Positions 22,112 to 28,476 of a stretch of 28,476 nt of DNA are shown here, piece after piece. Location: NCBI GenBank assembly GCA_946405695.1, contig CAMJIA010000019.1:1-28476 (forward strand), given 5' to 3'. Under the pieces are notes generated by a model. That model saw only the letters and a list, made by a program, of their open reading frames with translations. It made no database searches and was not told where the DNA came from. The DNA is from an uncultured Prevotellaceae bacterium. GTDB lineage: Bacteria > Bacteroidota > Bacteroidia > Bacteroidales > Bacteroidaceae. A program made the translations under genes and the position numbers. Position 1 is the stretch's first letter; each line of letters opens with the position of its first letter.

Positions 22112-23980
22112 ATGAAACTCATCAAACAAGGATTTATTTACTATCTGTTGGCAACCATTCTGGGTGGTTTGCTGCTTCTCTTCTACATACAGGGCGACAG
22201 CGTGGCCTCAACGCTCGACACCATAGGGTGGCTATTCTTCATTACCTCCTGTTTTTCGCATGCCGCCATTCTGCTTTTGCCCATCTGGCTAGTACTTTTT
22301 CTTCCATGGGCCCTATTGAAACTGCGCCGACTGGCCATCACGCTGTTAGTGACAGGCACCAGTTTACTTTTGATGACAGGGTTCATCAATATGCAGGTGT
22401 ACAAGATCTACCGTTTCCACCTGAACGGTTTCATTCTCAACATGCTGACAGGTCCTGCCGCTGGCGACATCTTCGACTTCAGCTGGCAGTTGTATGCTAC
22501 CGAAGGTCTCCTACTGGCCGTTATCGTAGGACTGTGCATAGGTGGTTGGTGGCTGAGTGGACGCATCCTCCAACGTTGGCAGAAGCGCTATACCATTATC
22601 TCCATTCTGTCACTCGTCACCACGTTGTTCATAGCCAACGCCATCCATATCTATGGCTCGTTTGTTGCCAAACCAACAGTTCTCAAAGTGGTTAGGCTGG
22701 TGCCCTATTATTTCCCCTTGTCCACCAGCGATCTGTTGGAGGATATGGGTTTCGAGCCCCATGTCATGCAGATTGGTGAGACTACTGACGGTGACTTCAT
22801 CTATCCGCTGAACCCCATCAAGACAGACACCACACTCAGCAAGCGTCCTAATATCCTTGTTCTCCTCATCGACTCCTGGAGCCGTCGGGCACTGACGGAG
22901 GAATGCATGCCCAACCTCTGGCAGTTGGCCCACCAAGAGCAGTGGTACCAAAATCACGTCAGTTGTGGCAATGGCACATCGTTCTCCGTCTTTGGCATGT
23001 TCACAGGCTTACAGCCTTACTATTGGACTGCCTGGGACACCAATCGTAAGAGTCCTGTGCTCATCGACCAACTGCTGAAGCAGGGCTACAACATCCGTAC
23101 CTACCCAAGTGCTACATTGGTAGATCCTCCCTTTGCCCGTATGCTCTTCGGTCATGTACCCAATCTCCGTATTCGCACGGCAGGCAACACGTCCTTTGAT
23201 CGTGACACCAATATCAAGGACGACTTCATCACCGACCTGCCCATGCTGAAAGACAGCGACAAGCCCTTCTTCGCCTTCGTATTCTTTGACCTGCTGCATG
23301 CCTACAGCCTTCCCAAGGAACTGCTCAACCGCTTCCAACCATCGTGGGAGTATGGCCGTTTCGACGAGCTGCACAACGACATGGACCCCACACCCTTCTG
23401 GAACCTCTATCGTAACTCGGCCTATCAGACCGACAGAATGGTGGGTGAAATCATCAGTCAGATGAAGGAACTGGGCATGTACGATAACACCTTAATATAC
23501 ATTACTGGTGACCACGCCCAGGAGTATAACGAGAACCACAAAAACTACTGGGGTCACAACTCCAACTTCTCACAGTACCAGATTGGTGTACCTCTCATCG
23601 TCCACGAGCCAGACGCTCTCAATTATCAATTATCAATTATCAATTATCAATTAGGGCGAAGCCCGCAAATCTACAAACATCGCACCACCCATCTCGACTT
23701 CGTACCCACGCTGATGCACGACTATCTGGGTGTTACCAATCCTATCGATGACTACAGCAATGGTCATCTGCTCAGTGACAAGACACCGCGTCTATGGCAC
23801 TATGTCGGCAACGAGCTACGCTACGCCTTCATCATTGAGGGCGACACCATTCTCACCAAGGAGGGTGCTGGTTATATCGAGGTTACCGATGCCCATCTCA
23901 ATCCTGTTCCTGACTACCATATCAACCCCAAGGCCTTCGATGCCGCCATCAAGCGCCTTAACAGGTTTTACAAAAAGTAA
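22112..23980 (+). CDS. YejM/PbgA/LapC-like membrane protein with sulfatase-fold periplasmic domain
   Basis: 622 aa. Five N-terminal spans (about 8-180) with IYRFHLNGFILNMLTGP resemble the matching stretch of E. coli YejM (RFHLHLNPIVWQLVINP); the periplasmic part continues the likeness (HVSCGNGTSFSVFGMFTG, DYSNGHLL). YejM tunes LpxC proteolysis and thus LPS synthesis and has lost catalytic residues. Here candidates survive: Asp254 (LLIDSW), Thr289, Asp467-His468 (ITGDHAQEY) and His482, so it may be an active hydrolase or transferase. Residues about 503-518 are encoded by a heptanucleotide repeat array between GVPLIVHEP and the conserved HLDFVPTLM. The gene has a near-leaderless start, diverges from the LtaS-like gene, and overlaps the histidine kinase gene by 23 bases at the 3' end. 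Confidence 0.85.
   Translation: MKLIKQGFIYYLLATILGGLLLLFYIQGDSVASTLDTIGWLFFITSCFSHAAILLLPIWLVLFLPWALLKLRRLAITLLVTGTSLLLMTGFINMQVYKIYRFHLNGFILNMLTGPAAGDIFDFSWQLYATEGLLLAVIVGLCIGGWWLSGRILQRWQKRYTIISILSLVTTLFIANAIHIYGSFVAKPTVLKVVRLVPYYFPLSTSDLLEDMGFEPHVMQIGETTDGDFIYPLNPIKTDTTLSKRPNILVLLIDSWSRRALTEECMPNLWQLAHQEQWYQNHVSCGNGTSFSVFGMFTGLQPYYWTAWDTNRKSPVLIDQLLKQGYNIRTYPSATLVDPPFARMLFGHVPNLRIRTAGNTSFDRDTNIKDDFITDLPMLKDSDKPFFAFVFFDLLHAYSLPKELLNRFQPSWEYGRFDELHNDMDPTPFWNLYRNSAYQTDRMVGEIISQMKELGMYDNTLIYITGDHAQEYNENHKNYWGHNSNFSQYQIGVPLIVHEPDALNYQLSIINYQLGRSPQIYKHRTTHLDFVPTLMHDYLGVTNPIDDYSNGHLLSDKTPRLWHYVGNELRYAFIIEGDTILTKEGAGYIEVTDAHLNPVPDYHINPKAFDAAIKRLNRFYKK
23621..23664 (+). repeat. Heptanucleotide AATTATC array plus hairpin inside a CDS
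   Basis: Four complete copies of AATTATC and a partial fifth (23621-23653) are followed by GGGCGAAGCCC (23654-23664), a four-pair hairpin with a GAA loop. It is read in frame as LNYQLSIINYQLGRSP, matching no sulfatase motif. Seven is not a multiple of three, so gain or loss of one copy would break the frame. The same design is at 2651-2683. Confidence 0.85.
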
Positions 23981-25778
23981 GTAGCATACGGGTACCGTCA
24001 GCATACTGGGTATCGAGCGTGAGGGTAGCGCCCAGTCGCTGGGCTAGCTGACGACATAGGAAGAGGCCCATGCCCAGACCCTCGTTGAATTTGTTGAGCT
24101 TTGTAAATTGTGTGAAGACCCGCTCCTGGTCTTCCGTGGGAATGCCTGGTCCACTGTCGGCAACATAGAAACAGATGCTGTCATCGGCACCACGCTCACA
24201 GCCAATGGTGATATGTCCCTGGAGCGTATACTTATTGGCATTGTGCAGCAACTCGCTGAGTATCTTCGTCAGGTAAGCCTTGTTGGTAGTAACCGTCAGA
24301 TGGTCTGTAGGCAGCTCCACCTTCAGCGTTACCGTATCAGGGTTGCGCATCACGATGTCACGCACCACCTCCTGACAGAGTGCGCCACAGTCCACGAGAT
24401 CGGTCAGCGAGACCTCCTCGTCCTGTTCCAGTTCCAGCACCTTCTTCCAATTGTCAATAATGTTGCTAATGGTCTGACCGTTCAGTTTTATTTCACGCGT
24501 CACATCGTCCAGGTCTTTTTCGCTCATGAGACTGTGTCCGTCGCGCAACACCTGTGCGAAGCCGCTGATAATATTCAGTGGCGTACGTATCTGGTGGAAC
24601 ATATCCTGGACGAAGGCCGTCTTCTTACGGTCCGACTCTTCTGCCAGCGTCTTGGCAACCGTCAGTTCCTTGTTCTTCCGTTCTGTCTCGCTACGGGCAG
24701 CCTCCAGTTCAGCCACGTGGCTAGCTATGGACTGTTGCATGGTGTGGAAGCTGTTCTGCAGCTTACCCACCTCGTCGATGCGTGTGCTGGGAGCTATCTG
24801 ACTGTCAAAGTGTCCCTCAGCAATATCGGTTGTCTGCTTGGTCAGCGTGATAACAGGTTTCATGGTCCTGCGAACGATGTAATAGCAGATGGCAAACATA
24901 AACAACAAGCCAAAGACCATGACGCTGACAATGATTATAATCATGTTGTTGTAGCCCCTGAAGATATCCTCTTCAGGACACACCAGGGCCAGTCGCCAAC
25001 CAGAGTCGGACAAGGGCTGTTGCAACACCAGACAGTCGCGTCGTTTCAGATCGGACATCTTTGCATCCACCTTACTAGTGGCGATAATCGTATTCTTGGC
25101 ACCTACGAGGATGAAGTAAGAGTCCGGATAGCGCCATTCCTGCGTGAGAATCTTGGAAAGCATGCGCTGTGACAGGTCGACGGAGATAACGCCAATCGTC
25201 TTTCCGCTCTCAGTAACCAGTGGTTTACAGAAACTTGCAATGACGTCGCGCGAATAGATACCACTGGGGTTATAGTCCTGGAAGGGATCTACCCAGCAGG
25301 CCTTACCCTTCTTCAAGGGTTCCTGATACCAGTCCATATTGAAGTAAGGGTAGTCGTCACTTCCCTCGTTCTCCGTATCGATATATCCGTCGTTATTAAA
25401 GGAATAGGCAGAGAAATAGCGTCCCTCACTGGGGAAGAAGTCAGGCTTCATCGCTATGCTGCACCCGTTGAGCATGGGGTTCAGCTCCAGGATGCGTGCC
25501 GACAATGCCAGCAACGAGTCGGGCTGCAACTTCTGGAACACCTGCCAGTAGGTATTGAGCGTGGCAACCTCCACCTCGTCCATGATGCCCGTCAGACGCT
25601 GTGCCGTATTGGTAAGCATCTGTCCAGACTCCTCAATGGCCGCCTGTCGTACCGACGCCTTCGAACGGTGTATGAGGATGGTCATGGTCACCGCGAAGAT
25701 AACCACGACGAACGTCAGTATACTAACGCTGAGACGGACAGATACCGACTTATAGATATTTCTGATGACCTCATTCAT
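23958..25778 (-). CDS. dCache-HAMP sensor histidine kinase
   Basis: 606 aa. First span about 17-36; extracytoplasmic dCache-like domain 40-275, with MDWYQEPLKKGKACWVDPF and GVISVDLSQ; second span 278-302; HAMP 303-355; coiled coil to 385. The dimerisation box is FHQIRTPLN with His395; the ATPase has the N box ELLHNANKY (Asn513), G1 DSGPGIP (541-547) and G2 GLGMGLFLC. All catalytic parts are present and no receiver domain is fused. It is the third gene of a minus-strand operon, overlapping the upstream dCache protein by four bases (ATGA). No response regulator is in the window. The ligand may be delivered by the co-encoded binding protein. Confidence 0.93.
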   Translation of the reverse strand: MNEVIRNIYKSVSVRLSVSILTFVVVIFAVTMTILIHRSKASVRQAAIEESGQMLTNTAQRLTGIMDEVEVATLNTYWQVFQKLQPDSLLALSARILELNPMLNGCSIAMKPDFFPSEGRYFSAYSFNNDGYIDTENEGSDDYPYFNMDWYQEPLKKGKACWVDPFQDYNPSGIYSRDVIASFCKPLVTESGKTIGVISVDLSQRMLSKILTQEWRYPDSYFILVGAKNTIIATSKVDAKMSDLKRRDCLVLQQPLSDSGWRLALVCPEEDIFRGYNNMIIIIVSVMVFGLLFMFAICYYIVRRTMKPVITLTKQTTDIAEGHFDSQIAPSTRIDEVGKLQNSFHTMQQSIASHVAELEAARSETERKNKELTVAKTLAEESDRKKTAFVQDMFHQIRTPLNIISGFAQVLRDGHSLMSEKDLDDVTREIKLNGQTISNIIDNWKKVLELEQDEEVSLTDLVDCGALCQEVVRDIVMRNPDTVTLKVELPTDHLTVTTNKAYLTKILSELLHNANKYTLQGHITIGCERGADDSICFYVADSGPGIPTEDQERVFTQFTKLNKFNEGLGMGLFLCRQLAQRLGATLTLDTQYADGTRMLLTFCKTC

Positions 25779-27220
25779 ACATCTTTCAAAAACTTGTCGA
25801 GAAGGGTTGTTACCTTCAGGGTGTTGACCAACATATCATCGACGGTACTGCTGAATTTCTCGGCAGTAAGGTCGTGGTGATAGTCGCAGATGGCACGGGC
25901 CTCTGTCAGGATGTTATTGACGGGTTGCTCCATCTCTTCCGACATCTGGTGCAGCACATGGTTCTTCACTCGCTCCTCTTCCTTGATACGGTTGTAGGCA
26001 ATGCCCAGTTCGAGGTTCTGCTCATTCAGTATCATGGTTTCCTGACGCAGCTGACCCGTATATTTCCGGAGTGCCTGCTGCATCTTCCTGAACCTGCGCT
26101 GCAGCACGCCTATCTCGTCGGAACGCTTGCTGTCGGGCAACTCATCGGCAAATTCTCCTTCTGCCGTCAGTGCGGTAAAGTTGGCCAGACGCCTGAGTGC
26201 GCGCAGGTTGCGGTCTACAATGACCAGACAGAACACCAGCAACAGCAGCAATCCCACCACCGCTGTGATACGTGCTGTATGCTTCAACTGGTTATAAGAG
26301 GCGAAGATGTCTCGCTCCGGACAGATGATAGCCACGCTCCACCCCGTATATTTAAACGGTTTATAGAACACGTAACAGGGCTCGCCGTTGATGTTCATCA
26401 CACGATGGCCCGTCTCGCCTGCCAACATCGCCTCACCAATGTGAGTAATCACAGTGTCCTCGCGTTCCATGGTCTGCGTGAACACCGTCTCATAGAACAG
26501 CTTCGTGGTGTCAGGATGTACCAGATAGGTACCGCCCTTGCCCAGCAAGAGGCTGTAGGAATGGGGGTATGGCTTGATCTCGCTGATGGTGGACGAGAAC
26601 CAGTCCAGGCGGATGTCAACGGAGAGCACGCCTACCACATGGCCCTTCGCATCGTGGATGGGCTGACTGTAGCTGGAGAAGATATCCTTGATGACGATAC
26701 CTTCCTTCGTGTCTTCAAAGTAGGGTTCTATCCAGTAGGGTTTGTTCAGCAGTGAAGGAATCAGGTACCAGTCCATGCAGTGGTACTGATAATGGTCCGT
26801 TCCCACCTGCTTGGTCTGTATGGAAGTACCGTTGTCATAGGAAAAGGCACAGAAATAGCGACCTTTCTCCTTGAAATAGTTGGGTTCGAAGCTAATGCTG
26901 CAACCCGCCAGGTCGGGGTTGTTCTCCACCACCCTCCTGCTTAGGTCAAACATGAGGTCGGGCTCGTCAAGATGCTGCTCAATGACCACCAGCATATTGT
27001 TGGCAGCCACCTCGGCACGATGCAACGTATTGTCGATATGCAGCACAGCGCCCTCAATGGTCTTCGTAGCCTTGTTCCATGCCTCTTCGCGCACCACCTC
27101 ACGCGTCTCAGAGAACATGAGGGCAAAGGCTGCAGTAAAGATAGCGGCCACGAGGACCACCACCCAGAAGCTCAGTCTTCTGGATAGCGAACTGCTGATA
27201 TATCGGATGATGCCACTCAT
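25775..27220 (-). CDS. dCache-HAMP receptor with degenerate kinase dimerisation domain, no ATPase
   Basis: 481 aa, a relative of the adjacent kinase. Span 1 is about 17-37, the dCache-like domain 40-305 (MDWYLIPSLLNKPYWIEPYF, GVLSVDIRLDW), span 2 about 313-335, HAMP 336-388, coiled coil 389-420. Residues 418-478 align with the kinase dimerisation helices, but the phospho-acceptor histidine is replaced: MSEEMEQPVNNI has Glu428 where the partner has His395. The protein then ends (LLDKFLKDV) before any ATPase. It overlaps both neighbours by four bases (25775-25778, 27217-27220). It may form heterodimers with the kinase as a non-catalytic sensing subunit; this is inference. The end is a clean stop, so decay by frameshift is not indicated. 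Confidence 0.85.
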   Translation of the reverse strand: MSGIIRYISSSLSRRLSFWVVVLVAAIFTAAFALMFSETREVVREEAWNKATKTIEGAVLHIDNTLHRAEVAANNMLVVIEQHLDEPDLMFDLSRRVVENNPDLAGCSISFEPNYFKEKGRYFCAFSYDNGTSIQTKQVGTDHYQYHCMDWYLIPSLLNKPYWIEPYFEDTKEGIVIKDIFSSYSQPIHDAKGHVVGVLSVDIRLDWFSSTISEIKPYPHSYSLLLGKGGTYLVHPDTTKLFYETVFTQTMEREDTVITHIGEAMLAGETGHRVMNINGEPCYVFYKPFKYTGWSVAIICPERDIFASYNQLKHTARITAVVGLLLLLVFCLVIVDRNLRALRRLANFTALTAEGEFADELPDSKRSDEIGVLQRRFRKMQQALRKYTGQLRQETMILNEQNLELGIAYNRIKEEERVKNHVLHQMSEEMEQPVNNILTEARAICDYHHDLTAEKFSSTVDDMLVNTLKVTTLLDKFLKDV

Positions 27221-28173
27221 AAGCCCATGATTTCCCTATACGTTACCGGACGCGCTATCAGTCCACTCTCTTTCATCATCTGCGAGGCCTTCTGCACCAT
27301 GTCCTCGCGTACACGAAACTCACGTTTACCCGTTTCCTTGTTGATTTGCAGTCGCAGGCACTCCTCCAGCATCAGTTTCTGCATGTGGCGATTGGTGGGA
27401 GAATGATGCTTGCGAACATATCTCATCACAATGTCCAACGCCTCTTGGGGATGCTTGGCAGCCCACTCCCAACCACGCCGACTGGCCTTGGCAAACTTCT
27501 GACAGGCCGAACGGTGCTTCTCGAAGTAGTCACGCTTCACATAGACACCCATCTCCTGGATGTTATAGTCGTGGTCAGAGAAACGGTAGATACTCTCGTC
27601 AGTGAACTTAAAACCAGCCTGCAACAGTTGGTAGTATTCGTTGTAGCTGACCACCATGGTGGCATCGACAGCGCCACTGAGGAAGAGGTTGATGCCGCTG
27701 GTGAACCGCACCCACTGGTAATGCGTCCCCTCGCGACGGTCCATGATGTAGGTCAGGTAGTTAGGGTCGGAGTTAAAGATGGCCACCTTCTTACCCTTCA
27801 TCTTCAGCGGATTGGTGTCCCAGCGCGAGATGAGCATGTTGCTGCTGTTCATGGACTCCTGGAAGATGTTCACCAGCGAGAATCCCTGAGAGATAAAGTC
27901 CATGGCCGACAGCAGCGAGAACATGGCCGCATGACACTGCTGCGACTTCAGTCGCGTCAGTGCCGAACTGGTCAGCGTGGGGTGCTGGATATCGACATCA
28001 AGGCCTGCCTCCTTGTAGAACCCGCGTTCGTAGGCCACGTAGTAGCCGGCAAACTGGGCCTGGGCCATCCATGCCGTGGTGAACACGAAATGCTCTTGCT
28101 GTGCCCTCACAATAGTGGACAGCAACAGCAACATCGTCACCACAAAATATCGTCGACACTTCTTACCTCGCAT
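27217..28173 (-). CDS. NMT1/THI5-like periplasmic substrate-binding protein
   Basis: 318 aa from the ATG at 28173, which gives a proper signal peptide (RGKKCRRYFVVTMLLLLSTIVRAQQ). The mature part is a type 2 periplasmic binding fold: TTAWMAQAQFAGYYVAYERG, YKEAGLDVDI, GKKVAIFNSDPNYL, FLSGAVDATMVVSYNEYYQL and MGVYVKRDYFEKH are marks of the NMT1/THI5 family, which binds thiamine precursors, sulfonates or other small organic compounds. There is no ABC permease or ATPase near it; instead it is followed, with four-base overlap, by two dCache receptors, suggesting it delivers a ligand to a sensor. A -7 box lies at 28197-28204. A longer in-frame start at 28269 is rejected. The ligand is unknown. Confidence 0.88.
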   Translation of the reverse strand: MRGKKCRRYFVVTMLLLLSTIVRAQQEHFVFTTAWMAQAQFAGYYVAYERGFYKEAGLDVDIQHPTLTSSALTRLKSQQCHAAMFSLLSAMDFISQGFSLVNIFQESMNSSNMLISRWDTNPLKMKGKKVAIFNSDPNYLTYIMDRREGTHYQWVRFTSGINLFLSGAVDATMVVSYNEYYQLLQAGFKFTDESIYRFSDHDYNIQEMGVYVKRDYFEKHRSACQKFAKASRRGWEWAAKHPQEALDIVMRYVRKHHSPTNRHMQKLMLEECLRLQINKETGKREFRVREDMVQKASQMMKESGLIARPVTYREIMGL

Positions 28174-28196
28174 GCTTCGTTTATGATTTCGTGGTG

Positions 28197-28204
28197 CAAA
28201 GGTA
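28197..28204 (-). promoter_or_regulatory. -7 promoter box for the binding protein/kinase operon
   Basis: TACCTTTG on the minus strand, 23 bases upstream of the ATG at 28173. The -33 position is A+T-rich with no TTTG. Confidence 0.55.
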
Positions 28205-28272
28205 AGAAAAAATATTTGGAAACAGAAAGCTTTTCGTGTAAAAGACGACAACAACACTGAAATAAACACGAT

Positions 28273-28298
28273 GAAGCCCCGCCAACTGGCAGGGCTTC
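28273..28298 (-). terminator. Hairpin terminator after the right-edge gene
   Basis: GAAGCCC/GGGCTTC with an inner GCC/GGC step, one C-A mismatch and loop AACT. It begins six bases after the stop of the minus-strand gene at 28305. The T run is weak leftward and better on the plus strand (TTTGTATT), so it may work in both directions. Confidence 0.6.
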
Positions 28299-28304
28299 TT
28301 TGTA

Positions 28305-28476
28305 TTAATTCGTGTCGCCGGCGTCATCCTCGTCGCCGGGATTGTCACCGCCACCTCCAGGGGTAACCGTGCCAGTACCGCCGCCGTTGTCGTCACCACC
28401 AGGAGTAGGCGTGGGTGTCGGCGTAGGCGTGTCACCGCCATCCTCTTCTTCCTCCTCGTCGCTGGCCTTGGCCCAT
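28305..28476 (-). CDS. C-terminal fragment of a protein with acidic, Thr-Pro and Gly-rich tail (cut by the window edge)
   Basis: Only the last 56 residues are inside. Reading from the edge: WAKAS, then a run of acidic residues (DEEEEED), a GGD step, five Thr-Pro repeats, and Gly/Asp/Asn-rich stretches ending DEDDAGDTN and a TAA stop at 28307-28305. Such tails occur on Bacteroidota HU-like DNA-binding proteins and on some surface proteins, but nothing in the visible part decides. The frame was chosen because it runs from the edge to a stop just before a hairpin, and because its bias (Gly, Asp, Pro, Thr) is coherent in this frame alone. Confidence 0.55.
   Translation of the reverse strand, partial: WAKASDEEEEEDGGDTPTPTPTPTPGGDDNGGGTGTVTPGGGGDNPGDEDDAGDTN

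Noticed and set aside
23621..23664. CRISPR array
   Set aside because: Heptamers are contiguous, with no spacers, and lie in a coding frame.
24108..25172. Open frame of 354 codons on the plus strand
   Set aside because: Lies wholly opposite the histidine kinase; its His/Gln/Val-rich product is typical of reverse-strand reading of a gene of this codon use.
23958..25778. Hybrid two-component system protein of the Bacteroides HTCS type
   Set aside because: No receiver or AraC domain follows the ATPase; the chain ends after the G2 box and a short strand.
27217..28173. Thiamine-precursor ABC importer
   Set aside because: No permease or ATPase gene is nearby, and no TPP riboswitch is seen in the short leader of about 20 bases.
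27346..28260. Open frame of 304 codons on the plus strand
   Set aside because: Opposite the binding-protein gene; low-complexity His/Val/Gln composition and no recognisable motif.
28174..28269. Upstream in-frame extension of the binding protein
   Set aside because: It would place 32 residues before a good signal peptide and cover the -7 box at 28197-28204.

Overview
The window reads as a stretch of a Bacteroidota chromosome, most likely Bacteroidales close to Prevotella. The evidence is repeated TAnnTTTG (-7) promoter boxes just upstream of genes, few clear Shine-Dalgarno sites, and typical families (TPR-AraC lipoprotein-like regulator, CotH lipoprotein, LicD, GT87-like membrane enzymes). 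No rRNA, tRNA, insertion sequence or CRISPR array was found. Species cannot be fixed from the sequence alone.

Layout. (1) 1-2181: a membrane-anchored TPR/AraC regulator on the minus strand, with GTCGG direct repeats beyond its 3' end and a 338-base divergent intergenic region holding two promoters, each followed by a terminator-like hairpin in the 5' leader. (2) 2182-6058: greA, a HIT protein, a NodB-type deacetylase, an ArnC/DPM1-like glycosyltransferase and a GT87-like membrane glycosyltransferase, all on plus. (3) 6028-12763: a second ArnC-like enzyme and a second GT87-like paralogue on minus, separated by a CotH lipoprotein/outer-membrane barrel pair on plus; then WaaE-like glycosyltransferase, LpxL/HtrB-type acyltransferase and another glycosyltransferase on minus. 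(4) 12872-20013: a GlfT-like glycosyltransferase (plus), converging on an operon for an MsbA-like ABC exporter, a double-GT2 protein, a LicD phosphotransferase and UDP-galactopyranose mutase. (5) 20087-23980: two divergent membrane alkaline-phosphatase-fold enzymes, one LtaS-like and one resembling YejM/PbgA/LapC. (6) 23958-28173: an overlapping three-gene operon for an NMT1/THI5-like binding protein, a dCache-HAMP protein with a degenerate kinase dimerisation domain and no ATPase, and a complete dCache histidine kinase. The right edge cuts a gene with an acidic, Thr-Pro/Gly-rich tail.

Function. Regions 2-5 look like a cell-envelope glycan and lipid A region: polyprenyl-phosphate sugar synthases feed GT-C enzymes, Glf with a GlfT-like enzyme suggests galactofuranose, LicD suggests phosphocholine or another phospho-substituent, and the LpxL, WaaE, MsbA and YejM relatives point to lipid A/LPS assembly or its control. 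Region 6 looks like a ligand-sensing signalling unit, with no response regulator or transporter in view.

Most interesting points: a heptanucleotide tandem array inside the YejM-like reading frame (possible phase switch or captured repeat); the binding protein/pseudokinase/kinase cassette; terminator hairpins in the greA and AraC-regulator leaders; and short repeat families placed exactly at gene junctions.
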